Shown: positions 16,713-25,344 of the stretch, piece by piece | Numbering within the stretch: the stretch's first letter is position 1 | Layout: every line of letters begins with the position of its first letter | DNA from: Arcobacteraceae bacterium | GTDB taxonomy: Bacteria; Campylobacterota; Campylobacteria; Campylobacterales; Arcobacteraceae | Length of the DNA stretch: 64,000 nt | Assembly: GCA_021107755.1 (NCBI GenBank) | Contig: JAIOSF010000004.1 | Span: forward strand, 1-64,000 | Direction of reading: 5' to 3' | The notes under the pieces: model-generated | Database searches by the model: none | Seen by the model: the letters and a program-made list of their open reading frames with translations, nothing else | What the model was told of the DNA's origin: nothing | Translations under genes and position numbers: made by a program

Positions 16713-18182
16713 CTATTCAGGAATCATAGTCCATCCCATTTTTAGTTTTGCTTTCCATAGGAATAAGTAATGTAAAATATGTTTAATCCAATGCCCAGCA
16801 AGACCAATCTCTCCAAAAGTATAATCTGTATCTCTCCCAGTTCCTGGATATTTTTCAAAATCAGGAACAACAGGATAGATAGTCATAGCAGCAGCAGTAC
16901 CATCAAAGATACCTTTACCAGCACTGGCTACACAAGCTGCACCCATCTCTGCCATACTTGCCTCATGTAGTGGAGCATCTTTCCCTTTTAATATTCTGTC
17001 ACAAATACTATGTGCAACAGTTTTTCCCATAATACCAGATGGCATACCTGTTCTTGGAGGTGTTGGATTGATTGCAGTTCCATTTGGAGAACTCATAGGT
17101 TTTGAGATTGTGTGTGGTGGTGCAAAAGCAATACCACAAGCAAATATATTTTCATATGTTGGGTTTTGATATGTTTTTGGCCAATCTGAAGCTTTCCAAT
17201 TTTCATAAGCACCAGCTGCGTAGTTTGCATCAACTTTTAAGAATCCATTTGGAGCAAAAATTGTATCAGTGATATCACTACCATCTTTATCAATAGCTTT
17301 AATTCCAACACCAGCAAAAGGTGGGATCAACATAGAGAAGTCAAACTCCTCTTCACCCATACTACCATCAAGAAGTTCGTAAGATACTTTACCACTTTCT
17401 ACTTTATTTACATGTGCTCCAATAATCCAATCAACTCCTCTTTCTGTGAAAAGTGATTCTGCAAATATTTTAGAACTTACAGCATAACCCATAGTTTTCA
17501 TATGTAGTCCACCAACACCAAAGTCACCTAAGAAAGACTCATTTGATATCCATTTGATATCTGCTAGGTCTCTTACTCCTGCTTTGCTTAGCTCATGTTC
17601 AATATTAAAGATATACTCAAAAGCGGCACCTTGACATGTGCACATACCGTGACCAGTTCCTATTAAGAACTTTTGTCTTTGACCCTCTTTCATTTTTTTG
17701 ATACATTTTTCTAGTTCATGACTTGCGTGATGCGCGTGGTCTGCTGTACATACAGATACTGTATGCTCACCTAAGTTGCTCCCTTCTCCAAGTCCAGGAG
17801 TTGCACCAAAGTTAAGTTTTGGTCCAGTTGCATTAATAAGATAATCATACTCTAACTCTTCAGTTTTACCAGCATTCGCAACATCTGTAAACTCAATAGT
17901 TACAAACTCTTTATCACTTCCCTCTTTACCATTTGGATGGATAGATACAGCTTTTGCTTGCTTGTAAGTGATTCCTGCTTTTTTATATACAGGTGCTAAA
18001 TCAAATGTTACATCTTCAGGTGTCATTTGACCAACACCTACCCAAATGTTTGATGGTATCCAATTCCATTTTGAATTTGGTGTTACCACTACTACTTCAT
18101 GAGCACTTCCTAGCCATTTAGCTGCAAATGTTGCTGCTGTGTGACCTGAAACACCGCCTCCAAGTACGATTAATCTTGCCAT
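16713..18182 (-). CDS. sulfide:quinone oxidoreductase / flavocytochrome c dehydrogenase-like flavoprotein
   Basis: A 489-residue FAD disulfide-oxidoreductase family protein. The dinucleotide-binding GGGVSGHTAA is at 8-17, ATGPKLNFG near 118-126, and the closing FAD segment ENIFACGIAF near 344-353. Cysteines suited to redox chemistry are Cys145, Cys160, the CTC at 181-183 and Cys349. There is no signal peptide. The last 30 residues (HWIKHILHYLFLWKAKLKMGW) are amphipathic or hydrophobic, which suits a monotopic enzyme feeding quinone. Sulfide oxidation is the family role. The exact SQR type is not assigned, and no cytochrome c subunit of FCSD is adjacent. It is first gene of the sulfur operon, with AAGGGG upstream. 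Confidence 0.82.
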   Translation of the reverse strand: MARLIVLGGGVSGHTAATFAAKWLGSAHEVVVVTPNSKWNWIPSNIWVGVGQMTPEDVTFDLAPVYKKAGITYKQAKAVSIHPNGKEGSDKEFVTIEFTDVANAGKTEELEYDYLINATGPKLNFGATPGLGEGSNLGEHTVSVCTADHAHHASHELEKCIKKMKEGQRQKFLIGTGHGMCTCQGAAFEYIFNIEHELSKAGVRDLADIKWISNESFLGDFGVGGLHMKTMGYAVSSKIFAESLFTERGVDWIIGAHVNKVESGKVSYELLDGSMGEEEFDFSMLIPPFAGVGIKAIDKDGSDITDTIFAPNGFLKVDANYAAGAYENWKASDWPKTYQNPTYENIFACGIAFAPPHTISKPMSSPNGTAINPTPPRTGMPSGIMGKTVAHSICDRILKGKDAPLHEASMAEMGAACVASAGKGIFDGTAAAMTIYPVVPDFEKYPGTGRDTDYTFGEIGLAGHWIKHILHYLFLWKAKLKMGWTMIPE

Positions 18183-18315
18183 ATCTACCCCTTATTACTT
18201 AAATTTTGCTTTGATTACTTGACCAGTAGTCATACATAAGTTATTGTAATAGATAATTTTTTAAATACTGCTTAAATAGTAATAAGTTTTGATTATATCA
18301 TAAGTTAAAATTTAC

Positions 18316-18612
18316 TTATAATACATTAATAATAGTTGCCTTGTTTTTAAGGACTCTTACATATAAAGTGAATTCATATGCATGTTCATGATTGATTTTT
18401 ATAGGTAGTGTATAGTCACCATCTGTAGGATTATTCGACCAAGAGTCAAGTCCAATTAATTCCTCTTCTCCTTCATAATCATACCCATCAAATTTTTCAA
18501 TTACTAATTCTTTAAACTCTTCAGTGGGACAATCTTGTATCTCTAATAATCTCTCAATAACTTTTTTTACAGTGACTCTAAAAACTTTTACTACTCTTTC
18601 TTGTTCAAACAT
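18316..18612 (-). CDS. conserved hypothetical protein, 98 residues
   Basis: An unrecognised acidic protein of 98 residues, predicted soluble, with no signal peptide or cysteine motif. Notable segments are VKKVIERLLEIQDC and SWSNNPTDGDYTLPIKI. It starts three bases after the methyltransferase gene with AGGAGTAAAG as ribosome site and is the last gene of the luxS-led operon. The gap to the SQR promoter follows. No function is proposed. Confidence 0.75.
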   Translation of the reverse strand: MFEQERVVKVFRVTVKKVIERLLEIQDCPTEEFKELVIEKFDGYDYEGEEELIGLDSWSNNPTDGDYTLPIKINHEHAYEFTLYVRVLKNKATIINVL

Positions 18613-18614
18613 CT

Positions 18615-19379
18615 TTACTCCTTATCTTTTAATGCAATTGCAGTTTTATTTCGTTGTTGTTTTAATTCCATATCTATATATTTATAGTTTTTATCTATTT
18701 GTTGTTTGTTTAATGCTAGTGTAATTCTATTAGAACTATCTGGTTTATATTCATAGATATTGATATCATTGTTATAAATAGAGAGTCGAATAGGTGTTGC
18801 AATAGAATATGTGCTAATTATTGCATCATCATTTAAAATATTTTTTATTTGTCCAAAATACTCTTGTGTCCATAATGTTCTATTTACTTCACTACTAAAA
18901 GCGTCTTGATATACTATATCAAAGAGTATCTTTTTGTTGTTTAAAATTTTTAAATATTCTCTAGCATCACCATGGTATATTTCAATTTTACACTTTTTAT
19001 CTTCATAATATAAGTTTTGTGAAATTTCATGAATAATAGTTTTTAAAGATTCAAACTCTTTTGGAAATGTGAAGTCTTTTATACTATGAAGTAACGCTAA
19101 ATCAAATTCTGGAGAGTAAATATTGACTTTTATATCTAAGTTATTTGTTTGTATATAATATAAGGTTGCGAAACTATTATATCCAATACCAAAACAGATA
19201 TCTAAGATAGTTAATTCTTTTTTATCTTTATGATAATGAAAAGCTGGAATGACATGTTTTGAAAGAGACTCATTTAAAGCTCCCTCTTTGACACTATGAT
19301 AGTGTTGATCAAATTGTTTGCTATAAAGTGTATGGCTCCCATCACTGGTTGTAATAAGTTCTATTGCCCAGCTCCCCAC
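18615..19379 (-). CDS. mnmD: MnmD/MnmC-like tRNA wobble-uridine methyltransferase
   Basis: A 254-residue methyltransferase resembling the N-terminal half of MnmC, which methylates 5-aminomethyl-2-thiouridine at position 34 of tRNA. Visible signatures are GALNESLSKHV, ILDICFGIGYNSFATLYYI (motif I), YHGDAREYLK, and IVYQDAFSSEVNRTLWTQEYF, the MnmC-specific D-F-P/S-x region. The oxidase half of bifunctional MnmC is absent, as in other monofunctional members. It overlaps the previous gene by 19 bases. Confidence 0.85.
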   Translation of the reverse strand: MGSWAIELITTSDGSHTLYSKQFDQHYHSVKEGALNESLSKHVIPAFHYHKDKKELTILDICFGIGYNSFATLYYIQTNNLDIKVNIYSPEFDLALLHSIKDFTFPKEFESLKTIIHEISQNLYYEDKKCKIEIYHGDAREYLKILNNKKILFDIVYQDAFSSEVNRTLWTQEYFGQIKNILNDDAIISTYSIATPIRLSIYNNDINIYEYKPDSSNRITLALNKQQIDKNYKYIDMELKQQRNKTAIALKDKE

Positions 19380-19804
19380 ATATGAAGTTTTTTAGCCATA
19401 ACAAGATGATATTTTTCAAAAACACTTATATCGTTTACCGCTCTAAAATTATTTTTATCTAAAAGTTCTATCATCTCTTGGATTGAGATGTTTTCTTTAT
19501 TTTGCAAGATTATTATAAAAGCAGAGTTCTCTAAACTATGATAAACACCAGTTATAAATCGGTCTTTATTTTCTACTAAATGCAAACAGTCACTTATGAT
19601 TGCATATTCAAAATTTCTATCTTTAAGTCTAAAAGTATTTGGTTGAATTTGATGAAACTCTTTTGTGGTTAATTCCCCAAAAGAGTTATCAACAATATTT
19701 TGTAACTCGATGTTAATCTCATTACAATTATTGTTGATATGTAGTATTGCTAGATTTGGAGAATTGTCAAAAAGTGACTTGAAAAGTTCTAGCTCTTTTG
19801 ACAT
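19361..19804 (-). CDS. hypothetical protein, methyltransferase-like C-terminal fold
   Basis: A 147-residue protein without a clear family assignment. The segment NFEYAIISDCLHLVENKDRFITGVYHSLENSAFIIILQ resembles the fourth and fifth strands of class I methyltransferases, but the glycine-rich SAM-binding motif I is missing. Activity is therefore doubtful. It starts six bases after luxS ends and overlaps mnmD by 19 bases, so all are co-transcribed. The C terminus KKLHMWGAGQ looks like a conserved lineage tail. Confidence 0.7.
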   Translation of the reverse strand: MSKELELFKSLFDNSPNLAILHINNNCNEINIELQNIVDNSFGELTTKEFHQIQPNTFRLKDRNFEYAIISDCLHLVENKDRFITGVYHSLENSAFIIILQNKENISIQEMIELLDKNNFRAVNDISVFEKYHLVMAKKLHMWGAGQ

Positions 19805-19809
19805 TATGT

Positions 19810-20325
19810 TTACTTTTCTAACTCTTTGAGTTGTTTTTTTGTTAATAATAGATCTTTATTATTCATAACTCCAACACCTTTTTTTACAACATATTTAGCT
19901 GTTTTTTGTGCTGATTTTAGGCTATGCATTTTATATGTACCACACTGGTATAAGTTAAGTTCAGGAATATCTGATTCACTTTTTACTTTTAATACATCTT
20001 TCATAGCTTTGTATGTAGCATTTGCTACCTCTTTTTCATTTGGAGTTCCTAAACAACTCATATAAAAACCTGTTCTACATCCCATTGGGCTACAGTCAAT
20101 TATCTCTACATCTTTACCGTTTAAATGCTCTCGAATAAATCCAGCAAAAAGATGCTCTAAAGTATGAATTCCTCTCCCTGTCATTTTATCTTTATTTGGT
20201 TTGTGGATTCTAATATCAAAGACACTAATATTATCACCTTTTTTTGATTTCATTGTTTTTGCAACTCTTACAGCAGGAGCTGTCATCTTTACATGATCTA
20301 CTTTAAAACTATCTAATAATGGCAT
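19810..20325 (-). CDS. luxS: S-ribosylhomocysteine lyase LuxS
   Basis: Cleaves S-ribosylhomocysteine to homocysteine and DPD, the AI-2 precursor, in the activated methyl cycle. The 171 residues contain all key positions: the metal ligands His54 and His58 in HTLEH, Cys128 in [10 protein letters not shown], catalytic Glu57, and catalytic Cys83 in [11 protein letters not shown]. It has its own promoter (TATAAT 26 bases upstream) and the ribosome site GAAGGAAACAC. It leads an operon with a hypothetical gene, mnmD and a 98-residue gene. Confidence 0.97.
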   Translation of the reverse strand: MPLLDSFKVDHVKMTAPAVRVAKTMKSKKGDNISVFDIRIHKPNKDKMTGRGIHTLEHLFAGFIREHLNGKDVEIIDCSPMGCRTGFYMSCLGTPNEKEVANATYKAMKDVLKVKSESDIPELNLYQCGTYKMHSLKSAQKTAKYVVKKGVGVMNNKDLLLTKKQLKELEK

Positions 20326-20350
20326 TGTGTTTCCTTCTATTTATTTTTTG

Positions 20351-20356
20351 GATTAT
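20351..20356 (-). promoter_or_regulatory. -10 box of luxS
   Basis: TATAAT on the minus strand, 25 bases before the luxS ATG and immediately after the ccoG terminator. No clear -35 box, as is normal for this group. Confidence 0.6.
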
Positions 20357-20360
20357 AACA

Positions 20361-20396
20361 TAAAAAAACCTAAGTTCTAAAGGAACTTAGGTTTTT
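20361..20396 (-). terminator. rho-independent terminator after ccoG
   Basis: Perfect 14-base arms (AAAAACCTAAGTTC and its complement) around a short loop, ending in a T-run on the minus strand, 22 bases after the ccoG stop. The A/T symmetry means it could also work in the other direction. Confidence 0.85.
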
Positions 20397-20417
20397 AGTT
20401 GTTTCTTTTAAGATAAG

Positions 20418-21797
20418 TTATTTTAGTTTATCTGCTCTTGGATAGATAAATACAGCTTTTCTTATAACAAAAATCTCTTCAGGATTTTCAATTGCATATG
20501 ATTTAAGTGTAACAGTGATTGGTGTATCTTTTTCAACACTGTCAACTAACCTTTCTGTAGTAGCAAGTTGGATAACTTTTTTTGCCATCTTATTATGACT
20601 TAATTTAAAAGGTGTAAACCTTTTTATCTCAATTTTTCCTGCATATTCACCTATTACTTCTAAATTATATGTATAGTTTTCTCTTTGAGTATTTTGGAAT
20701 AGTAATACAAAGTTATTTGCTACCTCACCATTATCTCTTATTTTATAAAGTTCAGTTGTTTTATTGATATTTAAAAGCATATACTCTTTTTTACCACCCA
20801 TAACAAAAAGCATACCTACTATTATAAGTAACGCTACTGCATACATTATAGTTTTACTTCTTATTAGTTTTGTTGGTTTGTTATTTTGGATTTGATTTGT
20901 ACTTGTCCACTGAACAAGAGATTCTTTTCCAAGTTTACCCATAACTTGTGTACAAGCATCAACACATTCTAAACAGTTGATACACTCTAGTTGCATCCCT
21001 TTTCTAATATCAATATGTGTTGGACATACTGTTACACAACTTTGACATGCAGTACACTCATCAGTTTCATTAGCTAAATCTTTTTGTTTGAAAACAATTT
21101 TTTCATTTTTTTCATTATAGATATCACCACCTCTTTTTGTACTATAGATTGCTTGAACTGTATCATCATCATAAAGTACAGATTGTACTCTTGAATATGG
21201 ACAAACATATACACAAAAGTTTTCTTGTAAAAATACAACATCATATACTAAGAAACCTGCAACCCCAAGAATAAATCCAAGTAAGACTGTGTGTTCCATA
21301 GGATTTTTCATATATTCAAAGAAATCTGCTGGTGGGATAAAATACCACATAAAGTCAGCTGCTGCTAAAAGAGCAAGTGATGCCCAAATAATAATAGCTA
21401 TAACTCTTTTAGAAGCATTTTTAGGATCTTTCCAATTAGGCTCTTTTTGTTTATTTTTTATTCTTCTTAAACCTAATAGTTTCCCCTCTATTAAATCTCT
21501 ATAGATAACTCTAAATACAGTTTGCGGACATGCCCATCCACACCATGCTCTACCACCAACAGCAGTTACGGCAAAAATACCTAAAAATAATAACATTAAT
21601 AAAAATGGCATCATATATAACTCTTGCATATCAAAGGCAACACCCATTAAATGCAACTGTTTTTTATCAAATGATAATAGAAATATTTGATTTCCATTTA
21701 TTTGTATAAATGGTGTAACTATAGCTACAACAGTAGCTAAAACATAGGCCCAATATCTTTTAATTCGATAAATACTTACCTGAACTTTTTCACTCAT
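20418..21797 (-). CDS. ccoG: cytochrome c oxidase accessory protein CcoG (FixG/RdxA)
   Basis: Membrane iron-sulfur protein required for maturation of the cbb3-type oxidase copper centre. The 459 residues include an N-terminal membrane helix (about 17-33), GGRAWCGWACPQTVFR, ENFCVYVCPYSRVQS, and a two-cluster ferredoxin domain near 250-290 (CTACQSCVTVCPTHIDI and CINCLECVDACTQVMG). A further membrane helix (about 318-337) and a C-terminal Ig-like periplasmic domain follow. It is monocistronic, with its own terminator. cbb3 structural genes are not in this window. Confidence 0.93.
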   Translation of the reverse strand: MSEKVQVSIYRIKRYWAYVLATVVAIVTPFIQINGNQIFLLSFDKKQLHLMGVAFDMQELYMMPFLLMLLFLGIFAVTAVGGRAWCGWACPQTVFRVIYRDLIEGKLLGLRRIKNKQKEPNWKDPKNASKRVIAIIIWASLALLAAADFMWYFIPPADFFEYMKNPMEHTVLLGFILGVAGFLVYDVVFLQENFCVYVCPYSRVQSVLYDDDTVQAIYSTKRGGDIYNEKNEKIVFKQKDLANETDECTACQSCVTVCPTHIDIRKGMQLECINCLECVDACTQVMGKLGKESLVQWTSTNQIQNNKPTKLIRSKTIMYAVALLIIVGMLFVMGGKKEYMLLNINKTTELYKIRDNGEVANNFVLLFQNTQRENYTYNLEVIGEYAGKIEIKRFTPFKLSHNKMAKKVIQLATTERLVDSVEKDTPITVTLKSYAIENPEEIFVIRKAVFIYPRADKLK

Positions 21798-21920
21798 ATT
21801 CTATCCTTCTGGAAAATTTATTCCTAATTATATATTATGTAAACTTATATTTACCATAAATTATTGTAATAATAATTAAAATACTTTCTTATAATAAGTA
21901 TTATATAACTATAAACTTAA

Positions 21921-21926
21921 TATAAT
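21921..21926 (+). promoter_or_regulatory. -10 box of tilS (leaderless)
   Basis: TATAAT with six bases to the tilS ATG at 21933 and no Shine-Dalgarno. The transcript should begin at or next to the start codon. Confidence 0.6.
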
Positions 21927-21932
21927 CGTCAA

Positions 21933-22895
21933 ATGAATAAGTTTAAAATAGATATAAATACTCAAAATAATCTTTTAGCTTTTAGTGCTGGAGTTGATTC
22001 TACAGCATTATTTTATCTTTTAGTAGAGAAAAATATACCATTTGATATTGCTATTGTGGATTATGCTCAAAGAGAACAGTCAAAAGATGAAGTTATATAT
22101 GCAACACAGCTTGCTCATAAATATAATAAGAAATGTTTTATATCTAATTATCCTAGTGAAGCTAAGTTTAGTGAAAAAGAAGCACGGGATTATCGATACA
22201 ATTTTTTTGATGCAATTATGCTTGAAAATAGTTATGAATCACTTCTTACAGCTCACCAGCTCAATGATAAGTGTGAGTGGTTTTTGATGCAATTTACAAA
22301 AGGAGCAGGACTTAGTGAACTTCTAGGTATGCAAATGCAGAGTTATAAAAATGGATATAATATTGTAAAACCACTTTTAGAACACACAAAACAATCTCTC
22401 AAAGAGTACCTTCTTACTAATAATTATAAGTTTTTTGAAGATGCTAGTAATAGTGATGAAAAATACAAAAGAAATTATTTTAGGCATAACTTTAGCGATA
22501 AGCTTCTTGAACAATATCAAAGTGGTATATCTAATAGTTTTGAGTATTTGGAAAAAGATTTCCACTCTTTGTTTAGTAACTCTACAAAACGCGTTTTCGA
22601 GCAATTAACAATCTATGAATACAATAAAGATTTAAATATTGCTATGAGAATTATTGATAAAGATTTAAAAATAAGAGGTATAATCATATCAAAAGCTACA
22701 AGAGATGAAATAGTTCAAAAAAAAGAAGTTGTTATTTCACATAAAATTGCAGTAGCTATAGTTGATGAAAAAATATATATAGCACCATATCTTAAAAACA
22801 TTATGACAAAAGAGTTTAAAGAGAGATGCAGGGTAAATAAAATTCCTACTAATATAAGAGGATATCTCTCTACTTTAGAGGATTTTATTTACTAA
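21933..22895 (+). CDS. tilS: tRNA(Ile)-lysidine synthase
   Basis: Modifies C34 of the CAU-anticodon isoleucine tRNA to lysidine. The 320 residues hold the N-terminal ATP-pyrophosphatase loop near 17-25, written FSAGVDSTALF. Its first glycine of the usual SGGxDS is alanine. The TilS substrate signature is ESLLTAHQLNDKCEWFLMQF, with GAGLSELLGM and RNYFRHNFSD following. The C-terminal region is short, as in the epsilon group. The gene is divergent from ccoG and overlaps the convergent downstream gene by 11 bases. Confidence 0.9.
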   Translation: MNKFKIDINTQNNLLAFSAGVDSTALFYLLVEKNIPFDIAIVDYAQREQSKDEVIYATQLAHKYNKKCFISNYPSEAKFSEKEARDYRYNFFDAIMLENSYESLLTAHQLNDKCEWFLMQFTKGAGLSELLGMQMQSYKNGYNIVKPLLEHTKQSLKEYLLTNNYKFFEDASNSDEKYKRNYFRHNFSDKLLEQYQSGISNSFEYLEKDFHSLFSNSTKRVFEQLTIYEYNKDLNIAMRIIDKDLKIRGIIISKATRDEIVQKKEVVISHKIAVAIVDEKIYIAPYLKNIMTKEFKERCRVNKIPTNIRGYLSTLEDFIY

Positions 22896-24501
22896 GTTGT
22901 AGTTGTTCTTTATTTTTTTGATGAATAGATAAATTATATTTTATCTCAATACCATCATTAGTTTTACTAAACACAATTGGATATTCTAAAGTTATAGAAA
23001 GTTTTTGCTGATTTAGCTTTTCTACAAAACTAAAAAAGTCTTTAGGTGTTTTTGCTATAGATTTTATAGCAAATTTATAAGTTAAATAATCTTTCTCCTC
23101 TTTATTAGAAAACTTGATTGTTGATTGATCTATAAGAAGTTTATTAATATAGTCTGTTGATTGACCAATAGATATAAATTCAGAATCACTATATTGTTTA
23201 TATTGTATTTTTTTATTTGGTGTTAGAAAATTTTCATTTTCAAGAATAATATTTAGAATAGATTTATTTTCATGTTTTAAAAGTATTTTTGAATCTTTGT
23301 AAAGATTTAAAAGTTTTATTCTCATATCTTCAAATGATTGGCTTTGTGATGTAAACATACAAACATAAGTTGAACTATTTTGTGTAATCTCTAAATCTTT
23401 TAAAACAGCATCATAAGGAACTATATCAAATAGCATATAAACATCTTGTAATAGATGATTATTTGTAAGAATATGATTTGGAAACTCAATAACCTTTGGT
23501 GTTACTGGTTCTTTTTTTGCAACTTTTTGTATCTGTTTTTGTTGTTCTATTTTTTGTTTACTAATCTCTTGGGATGAACTATATTGTGTATAAATTAAAC
23601 CAATTACAATAAGTACACTAACAGCAGCAAAAACAATCCAAGTCATAGCACTTTTATTTTGTTTTTTTACTCGAGGGTCTATAAATGAGTGTTTTATAGC
23701 ATCCTCTTTTTGAGTTATTTTTAAAAGGTATTGCTCTATATTGATAGCTTCGTAATCAATATCTACCATAATAGTTTCATACAATGAATTTACTTGTTCA
23801 TCAGATAAAGGTTTAAGTGTATATAATATTTTTACCTGCTCTAAAAACTCTACATCGCTATTTTGTGTATAGTATGTCTGTACCATATCACTTAAAAATT
23901 GTTGTATCTCTAAGAAGTGTACCTCTTCATAAAGTTTTTGGTCAACAATCTCATCATTTGAAAAACTTTTATCTGCAATTTGATCAAATGGAGTTAATGA
24001 TTTTACACCACATTGTACTATAAGTTTTAAATCATTTAAAATTAAAACATAGACAACATTATTATAAATCAGTACATTAATAGAGTTTTTAATACTATTG
24101 TCTTGTACATATTCATTTAAGATTGTAAAAGGGGAAACGATATAATCTATTCCACTATTTGAAAAATATCTTGTAGTACTTGTTAGTTCATTTTTAGGAA
24201 TAACGATGCTAAATTTGTTATCAAGTTTTACACTATCATAACCAATCACATCCATATCTTTTGTTAGTATCACTTGTTGCCTATCACCTTCAAAAAGTGA
24301 TGCTAGATAAGTAAGTGGTATGTTTTTTTGAAGTGTATCTAGTTTAAATAATGCATCTTGAGGCATATTTTTATCAACGATTAAAAAAGATGATTGTTCT
24401 TGCTTCAAGATTTTTTTATCTTGTAATATTGCATAGTCTAAATTTAACTGTTTATTTTGCTTTAAAATATTAACATATTGCTTCTTATTACTACTAAACA
24501 C
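22885..24501 (-). CDS. single-pass membrane protein resembling fused PilM/PilN/PilO assembly proteins
   Basis: A 538-residue protein of unrecognised exact family. Residues 1-270 are cytoplasmic and resemble an actin-like PilM/GspL domain. A membrane helix is at about 284-304 (TWIVFAAVSVLIVIGLIYT) and a short coiled coil follows (QEISKQKIEQQKQIQKVAKK). A periplasmic C-terminal domain of about 200 residues ends in a repeat-like fold (SITLEYPIVFSKTNDGIEIKYNLSIH). That order, cytoplasmic-helix-coil-periplasmic, is the layout of GspL or PilM-N-O inner-membrane platform components. The functional call is inference. No other pilus or secretion genes flank it; the recombinase gene lies upstream. Confidence 0.5.
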   Translation of the reverse strand: MFSSNKKQYVNILKQNKQLNLDYAILQDKKILKQEQSSFLIVDKNMPQDALFKLDTLQKNIPLTYLASLFEGDRQQVILTKDMDVIGYDSVKLDNKFSIVIPKNELTSTTRYFSNSGIDYIVSPFTILNEYVQDNSIKNSINVLIYNNVVYVLILNDLKLIVQCGVKSLTPFDQIADKSFSNDEIVDQKLYEEVHFLEIQQFLSDMVQTYYTQNSDVEFLEQVKILYTLKPLSDEQVNSLYETIMVDIDYEAINIEQYLLKITQKEDAIKHSFIDPRVKKQNKSAMTWIVFAAVSVLIVIGLIYTQYSSSQEISKQKIEQQKQIQKVAKKEPVTPKVIEFPNHILTNNHLLQDVYMLFDIVPYDAVLKDLEITQNSSTYVCMFTSQSQSFEDMRIKLLNLYKDSKILLKHENKSILNIILENENFLTPNKKIQYKQYSDSEFISIGQSTDYINKLLIDQSTIKFSNKEEKDYLTYKFAIKSIAKTPKDFFSFVEKLNQQKLSITLEYPIVFSKTNDGIEIKYNLSIHQKNKEQLQLSK

Positions 24502-24515
24502 TTTGATACCTCTAA

Positions 24516-25343
24516 CTATTTATTTAATGGATGTGCATTATTATACTGTTTTAACTTTGTATTTGTGGTTAATTTAGTATAAATTCCTGTTGCTTTTAAA
24601 CTACTGTGCCCAAGAAGCTCGCTAATATCGTTGATTCTAGCACCATCATTTAGTAAGTCTGTAGCAAAAGAGTGTCTTAGTTGATGTGGTGATGCTTTTA
24701 TCCCAATTCTTTTAAAAGCTTTTTCAAGTCTGTATTGTAATTGTCTTGTAGTAAGTGCCTTTTCATCCTCTTCAAAAAGGTATTTTTTTGGAGTGTAAAC
24801 TTCTAAATACTCTTGTAATAATACTTGAATAATATCAGTAGCTGGTATCTCTCTTTGTTTATTTCCTTTTCCTGTAACTTGTATAGAAGTAGTTTTAATA
24901 TCTTCTAACTTTAACGAAGCTAGTTCTGAAATACGCAGTCCAAAAGAGTATATAAATACGATGATGAGTTTTTCTTGGATAGTTGCCTCTTCTAAACTTT
25001 CAAAAATATTTTTTGTTTGTATTGGTTTTGGAAGAGTTTGTGGTGATTTAATAGTATTATTTCCAACAAGCTTTATAGCTATATTTTTTGATTCTAAATA
25101 TTTTATAAAACTATTGATACTTGATATTTTTTTATTGATTGTTTTTGGATTTAAAGAGGCAATTTGGATTCTAAATTTTGTTATATCAAAAATTATTTTG
25201 CCATTTTCTTCATATATTTCACTGATTTTTATAGCTTCTGCTATAGGGGTATTATATGTTTTGACTGTAAGTTGAGAATAGTTTTTTAAATCCAATAAAT
25301 ACTCACAAAACTCTTTTAAGTATTTATAAAATTTTTCTTTCAT
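24516..25343 (-). CDS. tyrosine recombinase of the Xer type
   Basis: A 275-residue site-specific recombinase. An N-terminal SAM-like DNA-binding domain (about 1-95) precedes a catalytic domain with the full set of active-site residues: Arg in SFGLRISELASLKL, Lys in VTGKGNKQREIP, HQLRHSFATDLL, LGHSSLKATGIY, and the Tyr nucleophile in IYTKL. It is probably the chromosome dimer-resolution enzyme (XerH/XerD-like), as no integrase-associated element borders it. It starts one base after the upstream acyltransferase stop. Confidence 0.85.
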   Translation of the reverse strand: MKEKFYKYLKEFCEYLLDLKNYSQLTVKTYNTPIAEAIKISEIYEENGKIIFDITKFRIQIASLNPKTINKKISSINSFIKYLESKNIAIKLVGNNTIKSPQTLPKPIQTKNIFESLEEATIQEKLIIVFIYSFGLRISELASLKLEDIKTTSIQVTGKGNKQREIPATDIIQVLLQEYLEVYTPKKYLFEEDEKALTTRQLQYRLEKAFKRIGIKASPHQLRHSFATDLLNDGARINDISELLGHSSLKATGIYTKLTTNTKLKQYNNAHPLNK

Positions 25344-25344
25344 C

